In this document: in pieces, positions 1 to 6,235 of the stretch
Layout of the letters: each line of letters starts with the position of its first letter
Position numbering within the stretch: the first letter of the stretch is position 1
Source: Desulfuromonadaceae bacterium UBA5613
GTDB taxonomy: Bacteria; Desulfobacterota; Desulfuromonadia; Desulfuromonadales; UBA2197
Reading direction: 5' to 3'
NCBI GenBank assembly: GCA_002424625.1
Contig: DIKR01000097.1
Coordinates: forward strand, 1 to 12,805
DNA: 12,805 nt
Position numbers and translations under genes: made by a program
Notes under the pieces: generated by a model
The model's database searches: none
The model's input: the letters and a program-made list of their open reading frames with translations, nothing else
What the model was told of the DNA's origin: nothing

Positions 1-1283
1 GCATCCGCCGCACTGCCGGAGCCGATCACCCGCGGCGCATCCTCAAGGATCTCCCCGATCTCTTCCGTGGTCCCCTTGACCGCGTCAAGAATTTTGATGC
101 CGGCTTCTACGCTCTTCCCGAACGGGCCGGAAATAGCCACGAGGACCTCCTTCGCCGCTTCCTTCCCCTTGTCCTCCAGAAACTCCCGGGAGGAGGGGGG
201 TTGAAGGAACTCGGTGAGTTGCACCTGCTCATCCGCCTCGCGATACCAGGAAGCCGCCTTCTCGTACCCGGCCGCGGCCTTGTCCTGCAGCCAAAACCCG
301 CCCTCGCCGTTTTCCCCGACGGACACTTTCGGAAGCGGTGCGACGGGCGCGTCCAGGCGCGTCCCTTTTTCCCAAGGCTGTTCCCATCCAGCCTTGAGAT
401 CCACGACCTTTCCTTCGAGGGGAATCCCCTGGTCGGCCTGCCGCTTCGGTTGCCCCGCGGCTTTTAACGCCGCCACGACGGTGCGGTTCATTTCGGGAGT
501 CTTCAGGGAACGCGAGTGGGCGCCGCAATAGTTGCTGACGCCCGAAATGCGGTCGGCTTCCTGGCGATACTGCACGGCTTGTCGCCGCAGCGCTTCGGCC
601 CGCCGCAGCTGGAGGTCCGCCTCCCCGAAGCGTTCTGCTCCGCCGCTTGTTGACGAGGCCGCATTCATCGCCGCGGACCGACTGTCGCGCTTGAAGCGCT
701 CGACCTCTGTGCGCAGCTCGCCATTCAACTCCAGGCAGGTCTGGCGCGCCTGGTTCGCTGCCAAAGAGTAGGACTGCTGGGTTCGCCGGATGAGATCGGC
801 GCTCCCCGAATTGCTGAAGGAAGGCATGGGAGGAATCGATGGGCAGGAAATCTGCGGGATGTTGCAAATTTCGGGATTGTCCAGGCAGGCGTCGATGGAC
901 TGGAGCATCCGGCTGATGCCGCTCTCCATCTGGGTGAAGTATTGCGAGAATCCAGGGACGAACCCCCGGTCGGTGTTAGCAGCCGCCGCCCCCTGCCGGA
1001 GCTGCGACAGGATCGTCCGGGCCTGTGCGGTTTGGGCCTTGACGGACTGCCGGAGGGCAGAGGTGTCGGCGGCAGGCGTCAGGCGGGTTTTCTCTGCGAT
1101 GTTATCCCGGCCTTTCAGGAAGCGCCGACGCTCTTCGGATTTCCGTTCGGCTTCCTTCGCTTCTTGGTCAGCAGCCGCAGCATTTTCGCAGAGACGATCC
1201 GGCCGATCGTTTCCAGCATCAGCCCACGCGACAGGAGCCGGCAATGCATGAACGATCATGAGGATAACAATCCACCGTCTCAT
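1..1283 (-). CDS. Large exported coiled-coil protein of unknown function (C-terminus beyond window)
   Basis: Translating the minus strand from the ATG at 1283 gives 427 codons with no stop up to the window edge, so the gene is partial. The N-terminus is a Sec signal peptide: two arginines, a hydrophobic core at about residues 4-19 and a likely cleavage after the Ala-Trp-Ala at 19-21. The mature part is charged and mostly helical, with coiled-coil-like stretches at about 34-100 and 165-248. Between them, residues 133-156 are rich in Cys and Pro (Cys133, 140, 147). Residues 365-415 are again helical. A GGGAGA motif about 8 bases upstream supports the start. The gene lies 28 bp after the secreted protein gene at 1312-2019 and is the third gene of an operon with it and the lipoprotein at 2016-3248. 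I do not recognise the family. A periplasmic or surface structural role is only a guess. Confidence 0.8.
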   Translation of the reverse strand, partial: MRRWIVILMIVHALPAPVAWADAGNDRPDRLCENAAAADQEAKEAERKSEERRRFLKGRDNIAEKTRLTPAADTSALRQSVKAQTAQARTILSQLRQGAAAANTDRGFVPGFSQYFTQMESGISRMLQSIDACLDNPEICNIPQISCPSIPPMPSFSNSGSADLIRRTQQSYSLAANQARQTCLELNGELRTEVERFKRDSRSAAMNAASSTSGGAERFGEADLQLRRAEALRRQAVQYRQEADRISGVSNYCGAHSRSLKTPEMNRTVVAALKAAGQPKRQADQGIPLEGKVVDLKAGWEQPWEKGTRLDAPVAPLPKVSVGENGEGGFWLQDKAAAGYEKAASWYREADEQVQLTEFLQPPSSREFLEDKGKEAAKEVLVAISGPFGKSVEAGIKILDAVKGTTEEIGEILEDAPRVIGSGSAAD

Positions 1284-1311
1284 CCGATCTGTCTCCCTTG
1301 CACAGGCTCTG

Positions 1312-2019
1312 TCAGTAGTTTGCCATCGAAGCAACGAAAGCCCGGTGGTTCTCTTTGAACTGTTCCATGCGCCGGCTATCGCCGTCGACCTTTCGCAACA
1401 GCTCATCGGCGGCGACGAGCAGGAACTTCGCATTGGCGATGGCGCTGAGCCGATTATGGGCCTCCATGAGCCGGTTGCCCTCGTTCTCGAGCTCATCGGC
1501 ACGCATCTCAAGCGGACCGGCCTTCTTCTCAGCCTCCATGGACAGTTGTCCCGCCTGCCCCTGGGCCGCCATGACGCCCTTGGCATCCATCGCCTGCTGA
1601 CCCTGGATGAACTTACCGGTCAAGGTAGAGGTCAGGGCGGAATTGGCCGAAAATTGATTCCCGCCCATGCCCGAAATGATGCCGAACATTTCACCGATAA
1701 GACCGGAGACGGCAGCACTCTGTTCCGCCTGACTTCTCAGCATCTCCCCTTTTTGCGAAGATTCCGAGCGGAACCCGCCGGCCTTTTTTCTCAGGTCGCT
1801 GGCCGCATCGTACTTCTTGTTTGCCGTCGCTTTCAGGAGTTCCGCCTTGCGCGTCAGCGACTCCCCCTCTTTCTTCAGTCCTTCCGCTTCAGACGCGGAC
1901 ATCAACGGCAGTGCCGGTTCGGTCCTGGGCAGGAAAAGGGGATTTTCCGCCATGGCCAGGCTCGGAGCGCCGAGAAGACACAAAGTGATAATGCCGGCCT
2001 TGATAGTCACATATTTCAT
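1312..2019 (-). CDS. Secreted helical/coiled-coil protein of unknown function
   Basis: This encodes a 235-aa protein with a clear signal peptide (hydrophobic residues 8-22, likely cleavage after Ala-Met-Ala near residue 24). The mature chain has charged helical stretches at about 42-100 and 150-225, with regular Ala/Leu/Glu/Lys spacing typical of coiled coils. Between them lies a Gly/Met/Ser-rich, rather hydrophobic segment at about 103-132 that could be a hairpin or a membrane-touching loop. There are no cysteines after the signal peptide. The start is firm: GGAGGAG lies 4-5 bases upstream, and the ATG overlaps the TGA of the lipoprotein gene as ATGA, so translation is probably coupled. The next gene (1-1283) follows after 28 bp. 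No known family was recognised. Context suggests an envelope complex with its two operon partners. Confidence 0.85.
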   Translation of the reverse strand: MKYVTIKAGIITLCLLGAPSLAMAENPLFLPRTEPALPLMSASEAEGLKKEGESLTRKAELLKATANKKYDAASDLRKKAGGFRSESSQKGEMLRSQAEQSAAVSGLIGEMFGIISGMGGNQFSANSALTSTLTGKFIQGQQAMDAKGVMAAQGQAGQLSMEAEKKAGPLEMRADELENEGNRLMEAHNRLSAIANAKFLLVAADELLRKVDGDSRRMEQFKENHRAFVASMANY

Positions 2020-3248
2020 AGTTCTCCTCCGGATTTTGCAACGAGACAGCTGGCAACGTAAAATTGCAACGGTCGATACAGGCCGTCCATCTCGAGCAGA
2101 AGGCGCTTTATATCCGCCCTGTCCCGCGCGATCGTCTTCTCCGCCATCTTGAAACGCTCTAGGGCCTTTCTTGCCGACACCGAAGCTTTTTCCCGGCCGA
2201 CGTCCAGTCCACCGAGGGGACCACTGCCCAGCACCTCCTCCGAAAGCTCGGCAGACTCCAGTTCGTCGGCGACAATCGAACTCGCACTAAAGGCAGCCTT
2301 GGACATCTCGTCCCGTTCGCCGTAAACCTTCCAGTGGCTTGCCAACTCTGTCCGCCGCTCCTCTGCCTTCGCCATCATCAGGAGCCCCTCGTCAAGAGCT
2401 TCTCTGCGGCCGAGCTTGGCCTCCAGGATCACAGTGCTGCAAGCCTCCGGCAAAGGCCCGGAGTTCCCTCCTGCTTCGATTTCGTAAAGGGCCTGTCGCA
2501 GGGAATCAACATCGCCGGTCTTTTTCCTGATGGCTGCGGACAAGGTCAGGGCGCAGCCATATTTTTTAAGCCAGGGACTATTTTCGACCGCCTGTGCGAG
2601 CGTTTGCGGGAAATTCGAGAAACCCGTCGGTGGCAGGGAGGAATTTATCCACCCCTGAACCTCTGCTGCGCGGGGGCTTTCCGGGAAACTCCACAGGAAC
2701 GCCTTGAAACCGAATTGGTTGCCCCAGGCCATAACCTGGGTGTAGCTCTTTTCCGCAAAAAGCTTTTTCCCTTCATCGGCAAAGCGCGACTCCGGATATC
2801 GGAGCAGGAAATATTCCATGGCCACAGGAGAGACCTCCTCGCGCGCGCCTTTAAATTCGAGTTCCTCGAGTCTGTTGCGGACGATCCCTACTTCGACGTG
2901 GCCCTTGAAATAGGTGATAAAATCATAAAGGTCCGCGACCGAGGTCTCTTTCTGGGCGGCCTTGACGGCAAGATCCGCTACCATGGCAGCAGTCTTCGGA
3001 TCGGGATTGGTCTTCATGGTCCGGACGCACTCGGAAACGGTGTCCGCCTTCATAATTTGGTCAATTTTCGATTTTTCGACGAACTTGCGCGCCTCCTTCA
3101 CATGACTGCTTGACGGGTATTGCTGAACGAAATTTTGATATCCCGCGGGGGTGTTAACCTCTTTCGCGATATTCCAGGCGGTGACTTCCGGAGAGGTCGC
3201 ACAACCAGCCAGAGCTAAAGCGAAAATCACTAAGCAGAGTTGTTTCAT
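2016..3248 (-). CDS. Lipoprotein with short YPxS helical repeats, first gene of an envelope operon
   Basis: The start was set at the ATG at 3248, giving 410 aa. An upstream in-frame ATG at 3350 would add 34 residues before the signal peptide. From 3248 the protein begins with a lipoprotein signal peptide: Lys3, a hydrophobic core at 4-14 and lipobox Leu-Ala-Gly-Cys at 13-16. A GGAG motif lies about 8 bases ahead. The lipid anchor would be on Cys16. Residues 17-205 hold at least four degenerate helical repeats of the form F/Y-x-x-F-x-x-x-Y-P-x-S followed by a charged helix (about 34-57, 103-130, 141-164, 179-201), which look TPR-like. The C-terminal part (about 300-400) is charged and helical. 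The stop overlaps the next start as ATGA. I infer a scaffold or assembly role in the envelope. The exact family is not recognised. Confidence 0.85.
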   Translation of the reverse strand: MKQLCLVIFALALAGCATSPEVTAWNIAKEVNTPAGYQNFVQQYPSSSHVKEARKFVEKSKIDQIMKADTVSECVRTMKTNPDPKTAAMVADLAVKAAQKETSVADLYDFITYFKGHVEVGIVRNRLEELEFKGAREEVSPVAMEYFLLRYPESRFADEGKKLFAEKSYTQVMAWGNQFGFKAFLWSFPESPRAAEVQGWINSSLPPTGFSNFPQTLAQAVENSPWLKKYGCALTLSAAIRKKTGDVDSLRQALYEIEAGGNSGPLPEACSTVILEAKLGRREALDEGLLMMAKAEERRTELASHWKVYGERDEMSKAAFSASSIVADELESAELSEEVLGSGPLGGLDVGREKASVSARKALERFKMAEKTIARDRADIKRLLLEMDGLYRPLQFYVASCLVAKSGGEL

Positions 3249-3355
3249 TCCATCGCTCCAAGTATCTGTTTTTATTGTGGAAGAGTTCGAATAGCTCAAC
3301 AGTTGGTGGGGGACACTATCACTTCCGTCGTTGCCTGCCGGAAACCGCAAACATA

Positions 3356-3394
3356 ATTAATCAAAAACAACGTCATTTGACAACAAACAAATGA
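3356..3394 (-). promoter_or_regulatory. Candidate promoter and overlapping operator of the lipoprotein operon
   Basis: On the minus strand a TTGTCA box (3383-3378, 5 of 6 to consensus) is followed after 16 bases by ATTAAT (3361-3356), a weak -10. A perfect 7-bp inverted repeat, TCATTTG at 3373-3379 and CAAATGA at 3388-3394 with 8 bases between, overlaps the -35 box, as a repressor or activator operator would. The leader to the ATG at 3248 would be about 100 bases. The rest of the gap 3249-3516 shows no gene and no clear terminator after the LysR gene. The promoter is an inference from pattern only. Confidence 0.35.
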
Positions 3395-3516
3395 ATCAGC
3401 GAGGTTTTTTTCTGTGGCAGCGCATGTGAATAATCGAAGCGACTGTTAGTCCTTATCAGCGGTGAATTTTGTCCCCATATTTTTTCCAACAACGAAAAAG
3501 AGTGCTGTTTCATGGT

Positions 3517-4431
3517 TCAAGGCAACGGGAAAGTCCCTGCTGCCCGTGTGAGCATGTAATATTCGTCCAGTTCCTGGATGAGATAATCCACAAAGGCCCG
3601 GTTAGCCCGGGAAAGGTACGAATTTTTCTTCCAGGCGATGTGGAGGTCGATAAAAAGGGGCGGATTACATGAAACAGCGACAACTTCGGCATCGCGGGCA
3701 ACGACCATCTTCAGGAAAAACGCCAGTCCCAATTTCTCTTTAACCAGGCTTCGGATCAGAGAGAACAGATTCGATTCCGCCGCCAGCGTTGGAATAATCC
3801 CTTCCCGGGCACACAACTCATTAATCAACTCGCGCAGGTGATAGCCCTCCTGGTAGTGAATCAGTGGTTCTCGAAGTAATTCGCGCAGCGCCATCTTTTT
3901 GCGCCCGGCAAAGGGGTGTCCGGGGTACACGCAGGCAACGATCTCTTCCCGTAACAGATGATGCGAGTCCAATCCCTCCGGCACTTCTCCGGCGATAACG
4001 CCGATATCCAACTCACCGGACTCAATTTTGCGCTGGATGCTCCAGGCGCTGTCGCCGCTGATGGAAATTTTGAGGCCCGGATGGCTCTGTTTGAATGACG
4101 AGATAATCTTCGGGAAGAAAAAGCTGCTTAACATCGGGGTGAGGCCAACGCGCACCTCTCCCTTGAGCAGGCCCCGAAGATCGGTAATCTCCTGTTTCGC
4201 ATTGTTGACCCCTTGCAGGATATTTTGAGCATGGAGTAAGAGCGCTTCACCTTCGGCGGTTAAAGAAATCTTTCGATCCCTGCGGTTGAACAAAAGCACG
4301 TCCAACTCCTCCTCCAGCTTTTTGATGGAGATGCTGAGGGCAGGTTGGGCGATATGCAGTTGCTCCGCAGCCCGGGTAAAACTTTCGCACGCCGCCACAC
4401 CGAGAAAAAACCTTAACTGTCGAAAATCCAT
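3517..4431 (-). CDS. LysR-type transcriptional regulator
   Basis: This is a 304-aa protein of normal LysR length. Residues 1-60 form the winged helix-turn-helix: start Met-Asp-Phe-Arg-Gln-Leu, then the conserved stretch Ser17 to Leu44 containing AAEQLHIAQPALS and KLEEEL, then LLFNRR and the LTAEG motif. Residues about 61-88 are the linker helix, and 90-295 are the periplasmic-binding-protein-like effector domain (GEVRVGLTP begins it). AGGAG lies about 9 bases before the ATG. The gene is divergent from the cysteine desulfurase gene at 4550. LysR regulators usually control the gene facing them and themselves, so a role in switching the desulfurase cluster on or off is likely. The ligand cannot be read from the sequence. 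It could be a sulfur compound, by context only. Confidence 0.95.
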   Translation of the reverse strand: MDFRQLRFFLGVAACESFTRAAEQLHIAQPALSISIKKLEEELDVLLFNRRDRKISLTAEGEALLLHAQNILQGVNNAKQEITDLRGLLKGEVRVGLTPMLSSFFFPKIISSFKQSHPGLKISISGDSAWSIQRKIESGELDIGVIAGEVPEGLDSHHLLREEIVACVYPGHPFAGRKKMALRELLREPLIHYQEGYHLRELINELCAREGIIPTLAAESNLFSLIRSLVKEKLGLAFFLKMVVARDAEVVAVSCNPPLFIDLHIAWKKNSYLSRANRAFVDYLIQELDEYYMLTRAAGTFPLP

Positions 4432-4457
4432 GCACTCGCACTCCTGTCAACTTATTC

Positions 4458-4495
4458 GAAAAATATATAGCTTTCATAAAAACAATATATTTTTC
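4458..4495. promoter_or_regulatory. Perfect 11-bp inverted repeat, candidate LysR operator
   Basis: GAAAAATATAT at 4458-4468 is repeated exactly in inverse at 4485-4495, with 16 bases between. It lies in the 118-bp gap between the divergent LysR and cysteine desulfurase genes. The right arm covers the -35 position of the forward promoter candidate. LysR proteins typically bind as tetramers to a dyad upstream of, and a second site near, the -35 of the gene facing them. The assignment to this regulator is inference. Confidence 0.5.
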
Positions 4496-4519
4496 TTATA
4501 GAAATGCAAACCCTATACT
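4491..4519 (+). promoter_or_regulatory. Candidate promoter of the cysteine desulfurase cluster
   Basis: TATACT at 4514-4519 matches the -10 consensus in 5 of 6 bases. At 17-bp spacing the -35 is the poor TTTTCT (4491-4496), which lies in the right arm of the inverted repeat. A good -10 with a poor -35 at an operator fits a promoter that needs an activator. The start point would be near 4526, about 24 bases before the ATG at 4550. Confidence 0.4.
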
Positions 4520-4549
4520 TGGCATCGCTTGCGGTGAAGAGAGGAATGT

Positions 4550-5683
4550 ATGGCTATTTATCTGGACTGTAATGCGACAACGCCGATAGAGCCGTCGGTC
4601 GCATCGGTGGTGCGGCGATTTCTGGAAAAGGATTTCGGCAACGCCGCGAGCCCGATTCACGACTACGGCGTCTTTGCCCTTACAGCTGTGGAGCATGCCA
4701 GGGGACAGGTCGCCGAGGTGGTCAAGGCGCGCCGCGATGAAGTAATTTTCACCAGCGGTGCCACGGAGAGCAACAATCTGGCCATATTTGGGCTTGCCGA
4801 GGCAGGAAGACAGAGTGGCCGCCGCCATCTGATTACCACCGCCATCGAACACAAGGCGGTACTTGAACCCTTTGAAGAGATGGCTCGACTCGGCTTCGAG
4901 GTGCAAATTCTGCCGGTAGGTGCGAATGGCCGTTTTGATCCGCAACGCTTGGCGGATGCCCTTCGTCCCGACACACTACTGGTTTCCACCATGCAGGTTA
5001 ACAATGAGAGCGGCGTTCTCCAACCGCTGACGGAGGTCGCGGATATTTTATCGCAGCATGACCTCTACTGGCATGTCGATGCCGCCCAGGGATTCGGGAA
5101 GGAGTTGGAGCAACTCCGGAACCCGCGGATCGATCTCATTTCGATCAGCGGCCACAAGATCTACGGCCCCAAAGGGGTTGGCGCCCTCGTTGCCCGCAAA
5201 CATGAGCGTCAGTTTCCGCCGCTGCGTCCGCTTATGTTCGGCGGCGGACAGGAGCAGGGGCTACGTCCCGGCACGCTGCCAGTCCCCCTCATTGCCGGTC
5301 TCGGGGAAGCGGCCAAGCTTGCGCTACGCAACAACAGCGAACGGATTGCACAATGTCGAACCTTTCGCGACAAGGCCCTGGCAACGCTTTCGGCTCTTGG
5401 CGCGGAACAGAACAGCGCTGAAGAATATACCCTGCCGCATGTGCTCAATGTTTCGCTGCCGGGGATCAATTCAGAGCAGGCAATCAAAGCGCTAAAGAGG
5501 GTCATCGCTGTCTCCAGCACCTCGGCATGCACCTCACATACGCATACGCCCAGCCATGTCCTGACGGCAATGGGACTATCGTCCGAGAAGGTGGAACAAT
5601 CGATCCGGTTGTCGTGGTGTCACATGACCCCTGACGTCGACTGGTGTGAAGTGGAAACTATTCTCCGTGCGCTGCGCGGATAA
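4550..5683 (+). CDS. Cysteine desulfurase, NifS/IscS family (class V aminotransferase fold)
   Basis: This is a 377-aa PLP enzyme expected to take sulfur from L-cysteine as an enzyme persulfide, giving alanine. Landmarks are YLDCNATTP at the N-terminus (4-12), the TSGATESNN cofactor loop (68-76), the IEHKAV histidine stacked on PLP (His101), HVDAAQ (Asp177), and the PLP lysine Lys203 in SGHKIYGPKG. FGGGQEQGLRPGT lies at 230-242, and the active cysteine Cys327 lies in SSTSACTS. This is the group I (NifS/IscS) form. The C-terminus differs from IscS: the SLGRFT region reads SWCHMT, with extra Cys357 and Cys366. GAGAGG lies 6-7 bases before the ATG. It is the first gene of a cluster with two small paralogues and is divergent from a LysR gene. 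No iscU, iscR, nifU or dndB-E is visible, so a dedicated sulfur donor role is more likely than housekeeping. A DndA-type identity is possible but unproven. Confidence 0.93.
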   Translation: MAIYLDCNATTPIEPSVASVVRRFLEKDFGNAASPIHDYGVFALTAVEHARGQVAEVVKARRDEVIFTSGATESNNLAIFGLAEAGRQSGRRHLITTAIEHKAVLEPFEEMARLGFEVQILPVGANGRFDPQRLADALRPDTLLVSTMQVNNESGVLQPLTEVADILSQHDLYWHVDAAQGFGKELEQLRNPRIDLISISGHKIYGPKGVGALVARKHERQFPPLRPLMFGGGQEQGLRPGTLPVPLIAGLGEAAKLALRNNSERIAQCRTFRDKALATLSALGAEQNSAEEYTLPHVLNVSLPGINSEQAIKALKRVIAVSSTSACTSHTHTPSHVLTAMGLSSEKVEQSIRLSWCHMTPDVDWCEVETILRALRG

Positions 5684-5699
5684 AGGAAAGTGGTGCGAA

Positions 5700-5957
5700 A
5701 TGGACGATATATTCAGGGAACTGGAAGAGGTAACCGTTGAGCAGTATGACCACTCCGATCTGCCGAAATGGCTCGCCGATCCCGTGCTTGAGGTGGCGAG
5801 AAACCCCGAGGCCTATCAGGGGAAGGAGTATCTGGTCGAAATCCTTGCAGCCCAGGTCCGGGAGTACGATGTCTACGCCGAAGCGGGCTGCTGTAAATGG
5901 GCGTACGATCATGAAGACATCAAACGGACCCTGCGCTGGCTGGAGGAAGAGAGATGA
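5700..5957 (+). CDS. Small acidic protein of unknown function, paralogue A
   Basis: The ATG at 5700 gives 85 aa. It starts 16 bases after the desulfurase stop and has a GGAAAG motif 10-14 bases ahead. An earlier in-frame ATG at 5646 would overlap the desulfurase end and adds 18 residues with no counterpart in the next gene, so I prefer 5700. The protein is acidic and apparently soluble, with no signal peptide. It aligns without gaps, shifted by one residue, to the next gene product. Shared positions include VT (11-12), DLP (20-22), LA (25-26), Asn35, KE (42-43), LA (49-50), Val53, YDxY (56-59), Gly63, TL (77-78) and LE (81-82). Only this copy has a Cys pair (Cys64-Cys65), right after the conserved Gly63. 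I infer an accessory or sulfur-accepting partner of the desulfurase, but no family was recognised. Confidence 0.8.
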   Translation: MDDIFRELEEVTVEQYDHSDLPKWLADPVLEVARNPEAYQGKEYLVEILAAQVREYDVYAEAGCCKWAYDHEDIKRTLRWLEEER

Positions 5958-6202
5958 CGGTCTTCGAAAAGTTGCAATCCGTGACTGAGACAGCCCGAAA
6001 CGAACAGGATCTGCCGGATTTTCTGGCGGAGCGGATCTTCCGGATCATTGAAAACCAGGACAGATTCCATTCGAAGGAAGCCGAGTTAGATGATCTAGCA
6101 GAAAAAGTGGCGAACTACGACACCTACGGCCAGACCGGTTATCTCGGTATGGGGGTCAACAATGTCATCCTGGGAAAAACCCTGAATCGTCTGGAGTGGT
6201 AA
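5954..6202 (+). CDS. Small acidic protein of unknown function, paralogue B
   Basis: This 82-aa protein overlaps the end of paralogue A by four bases (ATGA), and GGAGGAAGAG just upstream gives a good ribosome binding site. It is the last gene of the desulfurase cluster and ends 33 bp before the convergent methyltransferase gene. It has no signal peptide, membrane segment or cysteine. Relative to paralogue A it keeps VT (10-11), DLP (19-21), LA (24-25), KE (41-42), YDxY (55-58) and Gly62, but the Cys pair is replaced by Tyr63-Leu64 in a Gly-rich loop (LGMGVNN). The pair looks like an old duplication whose copies now do different jobs, perhaps as a heterodimer. The function is unknown. Confidence 0.8.
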   Translation: MTVFEKLQSVTETARNEQDLPDFLAERIFRIIENQDRFHSKEAELDDLAEKVANYDTYGQTGYLGMGVNNVILGKTLNRLEW

Positions 6203-6235
6203 ATTCTCCCGCCTAGCAGTTATACCGGAAGAGGG

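Noticed and set aside
229..867. 212-codon minus-strand reading frame
   Set aside because: Very rich in Arg and Gly without structure. The frame shifted from it on the same strand (1-1283) has a signal peptide, a ribosome binding site and normal protein composition, so this is a shadow.
1258..2061. 267-codon plus-strand frame
   Set aside because: Antisense to the secreted protein gene at 1312-2019, which has a signal peptide and a strong ribosome binding site. The composition of this frame fits a shadow.
2334..3113. 259-codon plus-strand frame
   Set aside because: Antisense to the lipoprotein gene, with no recognisable domain.
4550..6202. DNA phosphorothioation (dnd) island
   Set aside because: The desulfurase could resemble DndA, but no dndB, dndC, dndD or dndE gene is present in the window.
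6203..6235. Bidirectional terminator between the convergent genes
   Set aside because: No convincing stem or T run was found in the 33-bp gap.
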